A DNA stretch of 64,000 nt from Neelides folsomi. Its lineage: Eukaryota > Arthropoda > Collembola > Neelipleona > Neelidae. The stretch covers positions 25,996 to 89,995 of the forward strand of contig JAQGBZ010000256.1 in NCBI GenBank assembly GCA_034687125.1, in the 5' to 3' direction. The position numbers and the translations under genes are program-made. The notes below the pieces were generated by a model that did no database searches, was not told where the DNA came from, and saw only the letters and a program-made list of their open reading frames with translations. This document shows, piece after piece, positions 15,666 through 37,740 of the stretch. Numbering within the stretch: position 1 is the stretch's first letter; every line of letters begins with the position of its first letter.

Positions 15666-17285
15666 TTTTAATGAAGAAATCCGGGTCAGGTGAAGGGTTA
15701 ATCCGACAAAAGAGAAAAGTTCCAAACTCCTGTTCAATTCCTCAGCCTCTTCTACTTGAAGGTGGGAATATGGCTCCTCGGCTCTCACTCGAGTTTGCGT
15801 AAAATACCGACACTCTAGCTTGTGATCAACAACCGCCAAAGTTTGAATACAGCTTTATGTTTTAGGGTCGCTAGGTGGCAGGAAATAGTCTTTTGCAAAT
15901 TATCGGTTCCTTTTATTTCTCCTATGCAATTTTGCAATTTGCAATGCTGCTAAGCTAAAGCTCATGCCATACCTATAGGTTTTATTTCCTTAGCTTACTA
16001 TACTTATGCTTTCTCATCTCATCTCTCACCGGCACCAGAGAACCGTAAAAGGTTAAGGATGAGAGCAAAGCAAGATGAGATTCATATACAATTTCATATA
16101 TAATACCCGGTAATACCCGGTACATATTCTGATCCTAATCTTTAGATATTTCTTGTTTTAAAAGTATAGCTTAAATTGAACATTGGAACATCTCACATTT
16201 AATGACGTCTTATTTGTTAATTAGTTAGGAATGAGGATTTAATTACAATTTAATAACTTATGAAAGTGTATTTGAAATGGTGGGATGCACAGGGTGGTTC
16301 AAGTTGAACCGTTCAACATGCAATGTTGGCCCAGGTAAGTCATATGTCGTGTTTTTGGAATGTTCGTTTGAGTCTTCTGAGGGAAGTTGTGGAAAGCTGA
16401 AGGAAGCTCCAAAAAGCCAAGAGCGTGAAAGTTGAGAGGATCCAACATCTGTGTATATCTGTGAAGGTTACACGGTATAGGAACCGGTCTTATATAACAA
16501 GGTATAAAAGATGTTCGTTATCGAGAAGAAGTCCTCGCAGAAGGCAAAGACGTACCTTGGCAATTTCCGGTTTGTGAAAGGTAGAGTTGAGAGCGATGAA
16601 AATGTGTGAAAACATTTCCGTTCCCTTCTCGTAAATAAGCCCATTGTCACTCAGCCCTGACAATCGGAGAGAAAGTGAAATGAATTTTCATGAAATCCCA
16701 AAGTGAAATTTTATGCTAATGTCTATCATCTCGCCTTTTATACTTTTCGACAAAAGAATTCCAGACCCCATGCCGTGCCCTTTTTGGACTTTGGATATTA
16801 TCATGGTGGGATATTTCCCAGCTTCAGCTTTCTAAAATATTTATATCATAAAAAATGGATTTTGAACAATTTAAACTGTAATTAACTAAATTTATATTTA
16901 ACTGGCTGTATTTATTTAAAAACAATTAAAATAGTTTTATAGAAGCGCTTGAATGTTATAGGATGAGATCACTTTCAAAATTTATTTAAAAATCATTTAA
17001 TTCAAATATTTCATAAATTGAAACAAATTGGTTGTTGGTCATTCGTCCACTATAAAAATATAATCTGTAGTTTATACTTATTCCTCAAATTACGTAAAAG
17101 TGACAAAAGTGGTAAAATGAGATGTTTTGCATGACAAGCAACATCGGAGCTTTTTTATGAAATAGTGGAATTTACATAGGAATTGGGGGGGGGGGGCATA
17201 AAGCCGGTGAATCGGGTGAATAGTGAAAGTACAAAACGTGAAAATGTCGTTAAATTGGAAAAACGTGTTTCTCATTTGTAGGGAT
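15666..17285. other. Intergenic upstream of ATP synthase alpha
   Basis: About 1.6 kb between the ATP synthase alpha start and the DNAI1 stop. It holds the ATP synthase promoter side and DNAI1 3' UTR. Seen here: a short tandem (TAATACCCGG twice, near 16105-16125), an inverted repeat at 16296-16310, and a run of 12 G at 17185-17196. No gene was recognised in the short open frames near 16470-16890. Confidence 0.5.
16296..16310. promoter_or_regulatory. Perfect inverted repeat resembling a nuclear-receptor site
   Basis: GGTTCA-AGT-TGAACC is a perfect 6+6 inverted repeat with a 3-base spacer. It is followed at once by an overlapping palindrome (GTTGAAC-C-GTTCAAC reading). Half-sites of this type are bound by nuclear receptors. 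It lies about 630 bases upstream of the ATP synthase alpha ATG. A function is only a suggestion. Confidence 0.25.
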
Positions 17286-20200
17286 TTAAATTTTTGCTTC
17301 AGGAGCACAGCTGTGCATTTGGACCAAAGGTCTCTTCCCATCATAGTACTGATATTGAGGAATCCCGTCCATGTATGGGTTCTGGATAATCCCTCCTTTT
17401 TTGAGATCCTCCGGTCGGATCGCCCCTTGTCCGAGGAGTGCTAGTGCAATGTAATTTTCCCCAGCGGGACCTGGGAGCGATTTCGGCTTCACCATCGAGT
17501 CCGGGTCTCTGACAAGTGAAAGGATTCTTGTCAATTTCCCAATTTCGCTCGTTTCCAGAGCTTCTCCCTCCAAGAATTTCACTTCTTTGTCTTTGGGATC
17601 CTTGACGTCTCTCGGGCAGACTCGGAGGTTGGGCGAGAGCTTGAGTGAAATCAACTGCCCGCTGTTTCCGGTTAAAAACCGTTTAAGCCTTGAGATAAAA
17701 CAAACATTGAGGAAACTCACCGGTCGTCCCCAATGACCAAAACGGGATATTTGGGGTTGAAGGCGAGCCTGTGCGGGTGGAACTTTTTCTTCGTTACAAC
17801 TTGCTGGCTGCAGAGCGGCTTGTCTCGATTCACATTGAGATCGTAGACCAGGGTCTGGATGAGAAAAAGAATCTTAATAATACTCCCATCAAATGTGCTG
17901 TATACAAAGGGATAGTGTTTTGGGAAAGTGAGATGAGGGTTAAGTGTGGAAGGAGAATTGGCGAATCGATAATCTCACTTTTCCCTCATCAGTGACGCAG
18001 GCAAAGGCGGTGGAGGAAAACGGAGCCCAACCGGCATCGAGGATAGGAAGTCCAATCTCGAAGACAAACATCGGTTTCCTATTAAATATTAAGGGTGACT
18101 GATTTGAAAATAGTGGGGAGGTGGGGAAGGAGAGAAAAAGTACAAGTCGTTCCGATTCCAGATTTTAATTGTCCAATCTTCCGAGGCCGAGAGGAAGATG
18201 TCTGGGTGGAAGAAATTCCATTCCAAGGCTGCTACTGGCAAGTAGTGAGCATCATAAATCTTCAAACAAACCACATCAGTCTCTGTGCATATAAATATTT
18301 AGATCTCACTTCCTGGAACCGCGAGCCGTACAAGGTTCTACATCGGAAGATTTGTCCTTCGGCCGTCCCCACAAGGAAGAGGTCACTTTCTTTGGGATGG
18401 AAGGCGATGACTCTCGCGCAGCCTGGAAGTTCATTAAAAACAGATTAACTTGAATCGAGTTACTTGATAATGAAGTCACACGGCTCAGGAAATAAAGGCT
18501 GACCAAATAGTTTATAAGTAGTTCCGTCGGGTCCTGGCTGCGGGGGCTTTGGGAGATACAGCGTGGCAATTTCGGTCCCGATGAGACCTCCTTCACCGGT
18601 CAGCTTTGGTGCTCCGATTTCCCAGTGGATAATTCGGCCGTCCATTCCGGCCGAATAAAAACTCGGGATGGCTTCAGAATCATCCGGGCCCCATTTGACA
18701 GTCCAAACAGGAGCCCGATGTTTCAGTTCAGTCGGGACATTTTGAAGGATGATGGTCTTGGCCAGATTCTCCACGTTTTTACGCATGTTGAGGAATGCGA
18801 CATTTCCGTCGTAGAGGCCGACGCAAATGAGACAGTTTTTCCTTAAATAAATTAAATTAAACATTAAATATTCAACTTTCCCTCATTCCCGCTCATTTAT
18901 ATTACATGGTTTAATGCTTTGGGTGAGTTAGAAGGTGATTTAGTTATTATTTTACTTCCATTTGTTTAATGTTTAAATACCCTTTGTGAATGTCGACTGA
19001 CATGGCTCCTTTTGGCATCATCCAAACTTGCTCAGGATAGGACGCATTTCTTAAACTGTACAAAACAACGAATCCGTCCTGGACCGGATGAACAAAGTTG
19101 TCTAAATGTCAAAAAGTGATTAGTCTTCGGTGTTATCTCCCAATTAATTATGCATTTTACAGGATCCGAAGGTGACAGCGAATAAATCAGGGTGAGAGAA
19201 GGACCAGGAAATCCCTGTCACATGCATTTTCTTCACTCGGTCGTAGACGAATCTCCATAGAGGTAAAAGCGTCCCTTCGCCCGTGTCTCGGTACTCGTCC
19301 GCCGCATCGTCAAAGTAGGCAAAATCTTTTTAATTACAAAGGAGAAACTTGAGAGTTGCAGAGAATTAGAAAAATCAACATTGGAGATACCCTCGAGGAT
19401 GTCTTCATAGATATTTTGCGTAACAACTCGCTCCACTTTATTTAATCCCTCAGCCGCTTTCAAAAGGGAAACATCAACAGCAGCTTGGCCTTCAATCAAC
19501 GACGGCTTCCTTATCTTTACCTTCTCCACTTCATGGCTACAAAATTTAAAAACTTTTTCATCTCTCTCTCGTGCATAGGCTGAGGTAAAAGAGGGATATA
19601 ATATAATTCCTTGCGAATTAGCATAAAAGAACTTATGATTCAAAAGGAAATCTTTTACAAACTTCGCAAAACTTCAAGTTCATAAACTAAAAAGCTAAGC
19701 GCATTCATAAACAAAAACAGTTTCATAAAAACTCCGTCTTCAAAAAAACTGTCTTTATAATTTGCAATAAATAAAATTTTGAAAAATTTTTTTACGAATT
19801 ATGAAAATGTTTTTTATGAATTACGAAAATGCTAAGTCGTAAAGACTATGAAAATGTTTTTATTTATGAAAATTAACAAAAAAGAATAAAATAAAAAGAA
19901 TAAATTCAATCATATTTAAATCAAACTTGCTCTACATTATGATTTATAAACCATTATTAAAATTGGAACGCTGTAATAAAAATCTGTTCTGTTCTGAGTT
20001 TTTAAGATCGTTAAAAATTTAATGCTAGGGAGTTGGACTCGGTTTGTATTGTGAATCCATAGTAGTGAATAGATAAAGAAACAAGAGATTTTCTTTTTTA
20101 TATTCTACCAATGTGTTTCATTCCTCTGTCTCTGTCTACCTGAATCTGAACCAAGTTGTTTTAGCATTCAATGTACGTCACTAATACGCAAACGTTTAAA

Positions 20201-21557
20201 TAATAATGTGGATCTTACATTTTGTCATTTTTCTTATCTTTTTTAATAACAACTTCAACCTTTTTCACTTCCTCTTCGGGATTTTCTTCGCCTCCTTCTT
20301 CTCCAATTTTGAGTTCGTGTTTTCCTGGCTTGACTTGGTTAACTTCGTCCGCCTCATAAGCATCATAAATTATCCATTGGTTATGATAATTTTTGTAGTT
20401 GTTCTTTGGTGCTGAGACTGTTTGACAATGTCCTTCCTGAACATTAATAAAAGATGAATATTTCTCTTTTAATATCATCTCTTTTAATTCGACATATTTA
20501 TTATCATTTTCATTTATTTTTATCTAAATATTACTACATATATGAATGTAGTAATGATATGTAAGTATGTGTGCATTGTCATATTCATATGGATTGATTG
20601 ATTTGAGTAGATTACTCTCAATGGGTTGTCCATTGTTTGACATCCTCTTTCACTAAAATTGAACTGATTGAGAAGCTTTTTGGGTCTATTCGATTTGGGT
20701 TCTTCTGCTTCTTTCTCTCCTAACAAATAAATAGCAAAAAGTTGTAATAAAATAAAAGCTAATTTAGGTTCATTAATTTGGGTTTGAGAACTTTTTGATT
20801 AAAATGAATTATGATGAACTAAAATATTGTTTATTTTGCCTTCATCTGGTTCCTCGTCATCCTTTTTCCCTGTTAGGCTGTCTTTTTTCGTTTCGTTCTT
20901 TGGTGGCGGAGGTGGCGGTGGTGGAGGCGGTGGAGGTGTTTGTCCCCTTTTACCTTTAGAATCTGTCCGACCCTTTTGCTTCATCTTGTCGTCAACAAAT
21001 TCTTCGACATATTCAATAAGCTCCCCTGTGAATTTACCAAATGATCTATTTATTAAAGTCTATGCTTACAATTTACACATTAAATAAAATTCATATGTAA
21101 ATGTGTACAAACATAAATAAGATATAGTAATGCAATATTATATAAGTGTATATAAAGTATACCTTGATATTTTTTAATTTCATCCGTGTCGAGGAAAAAT
21201 TGTTCCGAATCATAAGTGAAAGTTGTGATAAGATTTTCTTTCTCTGATTGAAGTATGAACTTCTTATCTTTGTAGCTCCAAATCACAACGTTTTGTCTTC
21301 TGTGTCCATCAACTGTCGTCAGAGTCCTAATGATATCTTCTTTCAATGCCTATTAACAAATGCTTTGTTCAGAGTGTTTGTTTATTTTTTAAATAAAGTT
21401 ACTAGTTGGGATAATTTACAGATTCATTGAGTTTCTCTTGCTCTGGCGGCCTAATCGGCCCGGCGTTTCTTCTATAGCCATATCCATCGTCGACCCTTTC
21501 TTTCTTCTTGGGCTTTTGTGGGGCTGGTTGGTTCTTCCCCTGATCTTTGCTCGGCAT
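17286..21557 (-). CDS. DNAI1: Axonemal dynein intermediate chain 1 (DNAI1)
   Basis: Fourteen exons: 21557-21420, 21349-21163, 21025-20840, 20719-20616, 20436-20219, 19536-19391, 19325-19161, 19101-18981, 18841-18480, 18422-18310, 18259-18144, 18078-17979, 17854-17721 and 17661-17286, giving 616 residues. It is a WD-repeat intermediate chain of outer-arm dynein and anchors the motor in motile axonemes. Family marks: NQFNFSERGCQT (about 186-197), NQWIIYDAY (about 221-229), ERVVTQNIYEDI then FAYFDDAADEYRD, GTLLPLWRF, and WD repeats from about 310 to 560 (GLYDGNVAFLNM, WTVKWGPDD, SASEDWTIKIWN, GDDRGQLISLKLSPNLR). A lineage-specific run of 12 prolines follows a lysine-rich stretch near residue 145. 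Intron 3 appears to use a GC donor (20839-20838), because no GT donor restores the frame. Exon 9 is closed at a GTGACT donor for the same reason. Confidence 0.92.
19640..19880. repeat. Degenerate AT-rich short repeats in DNAI1 intron 5
   Basis: Several imperfect copies of a unit like ATTATGAAAATGTTTTT / AATTACGAAAATG and AACTGT/TTCATAAA-type words occur in the intron between DNAI1 exons 5 and 6. This looks like a decayed simple tandem array. Confidence 0.3.
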
Positions 21558-22439
21558 CTTCACTAACGAGGTTTAAAAAATTTCCTATCTAAAATTTTCA
21601 AGTTCTTTCTCATTACACTTGTCGAATAGATTTTTTATGTTAACAAAAGTTAATATGAAAAGTTTGATCAATATGGGAATATTCCTATGAGTTGGCCCTA
21701 TATAACTACGGTAATAAAGATTTTTACCATCATGAAATGAAAGCCTAAATGGAAGAAAGTTCCTATGCTTTTGGAGCCTTTAAGAACTTCTTAATGGTAT
21801 CTGAAATTTCAAATTGCCATAAAATTATGAAAACGATTATGTTAAGAAATTAAGCATAGTGATGTTTTATTATTTGAGAATTTATTTGTATGTATTGTAT
21901 AAGGTACATTTTCATTTTTAAGTTTATACAGATTCTCTTGGGTTGTTGTTTGAGAAAGAGGTATATTTTTATTGGGGTATCTTTTCCTTATACTCCGAAA
22001 CCAATCAAGCTTATACACGAGCATTATCAAACAACGTATTGTTAATGATAGTGACGTTATGCATAAATTATTTTACTGTTGCATTTGATTTGATTTTTAA
22101 AACTACGAATTTGATCTTGTAAACCCGATTATCTTAATTTTTAATTAAATATCATATTTTCATAAGATCATTACAATATTTTGTTATATCTTATTTTTGT
22201 CGATAATAAATGTTACGAACAAATATGTGGTTTTACTTAACACTACATGTAAGTAACTATTTAAATAATGTACCGTATTAAGTATTTTATCGATATTATA
22301 AGTACAGATATTACAACTTAATTGTTTGTATAAGTTAAAGATTCCACAAACTAAATTGAACCTTGAAAATGTATGAATATAAATCATATTATACTAATAC
22401 TTACATGAGGTATTAATATTAATGTAATAATTCAATATT
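21558..22439. other. DNAI1 upstream region, no gene seen
   Basis: AT-rich sequence between the DNAI1 start and the foldback element. The short open frames show no protein-like composition or splice context. Presumably it carries the DNAI1 promoter. Confidence 0.4.
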
Positions 22440-22441
22440 TA

Positions 22442-22703
22442 AGAGAAGTGACCCGGTCTCGTGACGGGCATACATCTCGTGACAATTGAACAAAAAAACC
22501 CTCGACAAAAATTAAGCCCGAGCCTTAGCCTAAATTTAAAAATACCCATTCCTTCGCCGAGCCCTCGAATACCTAGTTTATTATTACATTTACATTGTAT
22601 AATACATTACAATTCGACGTTTTACTTTATCTTAACATTCTTTTCTCCTCAATTCACTAGTCTTCAAATTTCAACTAAAATTGAAATCCCCTTGAATAAT
22701 AAT
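22442..22703 (+). repeat. Left terminal inverted repeat of foldback element
   Basis: Pairs with 23262-23522 with scattered mismatches and small gaps. Matching landmarks in both arms include CGACGTTTTA, CACTAGTCTTCAAATT and the GAGCCCTCGA region. Confidence 0.8.
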
Positions 22704-23261
22704 CAAATTATTTATTTTTAATACATAATTTCATTTGTGACACTAAATCCTCTTTTGTAAATACATTGCCATTAAATGGCCAAATTCCACATTTTTCGAA
22801 TCCAGACGATATATTGGTTAGACTTATAGAATTTTCATAAGCATCTTTAAAAATTCTCAAAAGTAGTATACTCTATACTTTCCATTAGAACGCTCAGCGT
22901 TCTATTCCCAAAATTTACAAAATACCCCGCGTTCTATAGAGACCTGCGCTCTATTAAAGACCCGCGTACTATTCAAATGTAACGATAAAGAATGATTTAA
23001 ATTATAGTTATTTATTCAATTTTGCTCATTTTAACTATCAAAATCAAATAGGTTTTATTTTAATTCGTCCTAATCTTCATCTTAAATAGTGCCCAATGGC
23101 TCTTCGTTAACCATATCATAGAATTTTACTCTCACTCCTAGTAAATACCCGTGTATTAATAGAGACCCGCGTTCTAATGGAGACCCCACGCATTAATGGA
23201 GAGTTTAGAGTAAATTATAAATTGCCCAACATGAATTGACATCCAGTTTTGTTTTGCATTC

Positions 23262-23522
23262 AAGGGGATTGGGATTCTAGTAGAAATTTGAACTAATTTG
23301 AAGACTAGTGAATTGAGGTGAAAAGAATGTTACGATAAAACGTCGAATTGTAATGTATTATATAATGTAAATGTAATAATAAATAAACTAGGTACTCGAG
23401 GGCTCGGCGAAGGAATGGGTATTTTTAAATTTAGGCTAAGGCCCCGGCTTAATTTTTGTCGAGGGGTTTTTTTTTCATTTGTCACGAGATGCATGCCCGT
23501 CGCGAGATCGGGTTACTTCTCT
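23262..23522 (-). repeat. Right terminal inverted repeat of foldback element
   Basis: Inverted copy of 22442-22703. The divergence between the arms suggests the insertion is not very recent. Confidence 0.8.
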
Positions 23523-23886
23523 TACTAATTATATTACCGATCCCAATTAAAATTGTATACCTCTATCAATTAGCAAAGTGTGCCCAAGTTTTACTTTAAA
23601 CTACAGAATACATAGTATGTTATGTATTTAACTAACATGATTATTCCGCCATTAATTAACAGTATGTCGATTTCTTAAAAGTTGAATTGGCTAATATTAT
23701 TTCTACACATTATTGACTACACATTTTGTTTACGATACAAACAAATACCAACATTGGTACATTATTTTATGGTGTTATAAAATGTTAAATTACAGAACAA
23801 CAATCAATTTATTCGCAATTATTACAATAGTAAGTCTCGAATGCTGTAACTACCTTATTAATTTATACACCTAAATACTTAAAGTA

Positions 23887-23966
23887 CAGCGTGAACCAGA
23901 GTAGCATCTTTTTTTAAATCTCTCATATCATAACTCAAAAAAGATTCTTAACTCTGGATCACCCTG
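23887..23966. mobile_element. 80-base palindromic TA-flanked MITE
   Basis: The ends read CAGCGTGAACCAGAGT and, in reverse complement, CAGGGTGATCCAGAGT. The arms fold on each other over about 30 bases. TA flanks both sides (23885-23886 and 23967-23968). A CAGGGTG-type terminus inside a TA duplication is typical of mariner-derived miniature elements in arthropods. Confidence 0.65.
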
Positions 23967-24903
23967 TATAATAGCTGAATCAATTTCTTTCTTAATGTCG
24001 TATTCAATTTGTCATCCTTGACTTACTTTACATTACAGTCTTCTAATTAAATAGAAGCTATTTAATATCCCATCTCTCATTATTAAAAATAAGAATTCGA
24101 TTTTCAACAAGATGTTTAATTTTTAATAATGTTACACATACGGACCAATATTATATACATGTTCATGTTTACTTAAACTAAAAGTATAGCTAAATAACGA
24201 GTAAAAGTATTAAATTACGATTTTGGGATATTCATTACCTTGTAATATTTCCTACACATGTAAGATATGTAAATAGTATACTTAAATATACCAGACCTAC
24301 ATTCACAATATTATAATATATTTTTTGTTATATAAAATATCTACCCAGTTTTATAATTATGCCGAAAAACAAAGAGAAAATCGAATTTTTATATAACACG
24401 TATAACACAATCTAACTACTTTTCCAAATTCTTCTATTTATTCATATATAACATAAAGGTTAAAAGGAGGTATCATACATACACTACGTATAGTATGTAT
24501 TTATACTAGGTTTGCATTATATGTGTTGAATAACATAATATGTGTTTAACTCAATGTCAGGTTTAAACTTATATTATTACCATTTTACTTATTCATATTA
24601 AGGAGAAAGTCTTTTTCATCTCAGAATCTTGAGGTCATTTGACAAGAGATGTCTGCCATATAAACTTTTACAAGGTTTGTAATTACTAAAAAGTATTCGT
24701 ATATTCTTACCTACGTAGGCTTACAATAAATTATTTTATTATAAGTACAAATATATGTAGGGCTTCTATTTTATAGAATAAAATTTTAATGAATTGAACA
24801 ATTGAACTTTTTCTTTAATTAAGCTTAAAAGACACGTGATGATCATGTTCAAGAATCTCTATTTAATTATCATTACATGCATAAATAATTATGATGTAAT
24901 GTG

Positions 24904-24976
24904 CAGGGTCCGTCAAAAGTTGCTTTCTTTTAAATAGAAAATCACATAAAAAGAAAGCAACTTTTGACGCACTCTG
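24904..24976. mobile_element. 73-base palindromic MITE
   Basis: Left arm CAGGGTCCGTCAAAAGTTGC and right arm (reverse complement) CAGAGTGCGTCAAAAGTTGC pair over about 28 bases with 2 mismatches. The flanks are TG and TA, so the TA duplication is imperfect. Confidence 0.6.
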
Positions 24977-25872
24977 TACCATGCATAATGTATTGATAAT
25001 ATTTTAACTCACCGTTTAATAACACTAATGAGATATGCACAATGTTTGAATTCTTTCAAAGTAATTTGAAAGTACTTATATAACATACCTGTATGTACAT
25101 ACATAAATATAGTATGTATGTACTTATTGTTAGGTAATATACTTATATATATATTTAACATGTACTTTATACAAAATGTATTATACGTACAGATAGTAGG
25201 ATAGAAATTATATTGTGCACTTATAAATAATTCGGAGATAAGTAATTTATAATAATTATCCTTTTATGATACATTTTGAAGGTTTTATGCATTTTTCAAT
25301 GGGTTAATGATAAAGTGGCGATGAAAATCAAACGAATTTGATCGACTCTCAAATTATCCACAACATTAATAATGATTTAATGATCAATGAGGTTTACGAA
25401 ATTGGGTTTCGTACCGTAAACTATGAACCATATAGGTATTTTTAGTATGTCCTGATATTAATTATGTATGTTACATATTTACTTGTACTTGTACATCTAT
25501 GCGATAACATTCGATTTATAAATAATATGTACGAGTACTCGTATATTATAAATTATACTATATTGTATACCAACTTACATATTTACTTTTAGATAGGTTT
25601 TAAGTTAAACTCGTAACTTATAACTAAGCAAAAGAAATCAATCGTTATCAAGTTTGTGTGTTTTAAAAGCCTTATAGCACTCAACTTTTTCTTACCTGAA
25701 ACCTTTTAAAAACACAATGCATTCATAAGTAAAATTCACGCAGGTTCTCTCCAGAACTGATTCTAAGAACCTTCCCATTTAATTTCATATATAAGTAATT
25801 GGTACAATACATGAATACAATTAACACACTCAGTCAGAGTCAAAACATACTTATTCGTCCAATTGGCTTTCT

Positions 25873-25878
25873 TTTATT
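25873..25878 (-). terminator. Poly(A) signal for acetylcholinesterase
   Basis: AATAAA on the minus strand about 47 bases past the stop codon. Confidence 0.5.
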
Positions 25879-25924
25879 AGAAATGAATAGAAATAAAATA
25901 AATGATTTTCATATAAAAAATGAG

Positions 25925-37301
<11,377 letters not shown>

Positions 37302-37624
37302 TTAGCAAGCATCTTTCTTGGGGACGCAGTCGTCCACCTTCTTCGGAGCACAGTCGTCAACTTTCTTGGCCTCTGGGCAGGAAATTTCCTCTTTCTTCGG
37401 AAGGCAGTTGGGATCCACCGGGCACGTCACTTTAAAGCACATGATCTTCTCCTCAGTCTTGGGAGCTTCTTTCTTGGGTTCGCACTGACAAATTCAAATG
37501 GGAAATTCGATAAGATCAATCAATGGCGGAATATAATAAAATGATACAAAGATGCAATAAATGTGTGATGCTTGCTAGAGTTTAAGACTAGGTTAATGGA
37601 AATAAGGTTGCTTACATTGTCCAT
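37302..37624 (-). CDS. Small cysteine-rich protein with Pro-Lys-Lys repeats
   Basis: Two exons, 37624-37616 and 37484-37302, join in phase 0 to give 63 residues. Exon 1 encodes only Met-Asp-Asn. The protein has 8 cysteines and no signal peptide. Its C-terminal half is an imperfect repeat: a VDDC-x-PKK unit occurs twice, preceded by related CLPKKEE and CEPKKEA units. Strong GTAAGC donor and TTTGTCAG acceptor signals support the intron. The composition (C, K, P, E, D, no aromatics except one Phe) recalls metallothioneins or cross-linked structural or sperm proteins, but no CxC clusters typical of metallothioneins are present. Not recognised; the function is unknown. A TATA-like element and a CCAAT sequence lie just upstream, as expected for a highly expressed small gene. 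Confidence 0.7.
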
Positions 37625-37730
37625 TTTCAAGGGTTTTGAGACTTCCGGCGAAGCGAGAAAAAGAAAATTGAGAAAATTTAGTTTACGAAAATGATGAAAA
37701 TGAAATCAAAGAAAATGCTCCATTTTTCCT

Positions 37731-37740
37731 CTTATTTATC
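37731..37740 (-). promoter_or_regulatory. TATA-like element of the small Cys-rich gene
   Basis: GATAAATAAG on the minus strand about 110 bases upstream of the ATG, with CCAAT on the plus strand a further 15 bases up. Confidence 0.4.

Larger units (their letters stand above)
22442..23522. mobile_element. Foldback / MITE-type DNA element with about 260-base terminal inverted repeats
   Basis: The left arm (about 22442-22703) and right arm (about 23262-23522) are near-identical inverted copies. The ends read AGAGAAGTGACCCGG on the left and AGAGAAGTAACCCGA for the right arm in reverse complement. A TA dinucleotide flanks both ends (22440-22441 and 23523-23524), as expected for a Tc1/mariner-like TA target duplication. 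The centre holds a second nested inverted repeat (22865-22975 against 23140-23215) built of repeated AGACCCGCGTTCTA-like words. No transposase frame is present, so it would be non-autonomous. The long open stretch in the left arm is an arm sequence, not a convincing protein. Confidence 0.8.
23526..25924. other. Gene-poor AT-rich stretch
   Basis: About 2.4 kb with two mini-palindromic elements (described separately) and otherwise only TA-rich sequence, including TATATACATGTA-like runs. No coding frame was recognised. The last part is the acetylcholinesterase 3' UTR. Confidence 0.5.

Noticed and set aside
22461-22721. 86-codon open frame
   Set aside because: Lies inside the left arm of the foldback element, low complexity (S, P, I, L) and without splice context.
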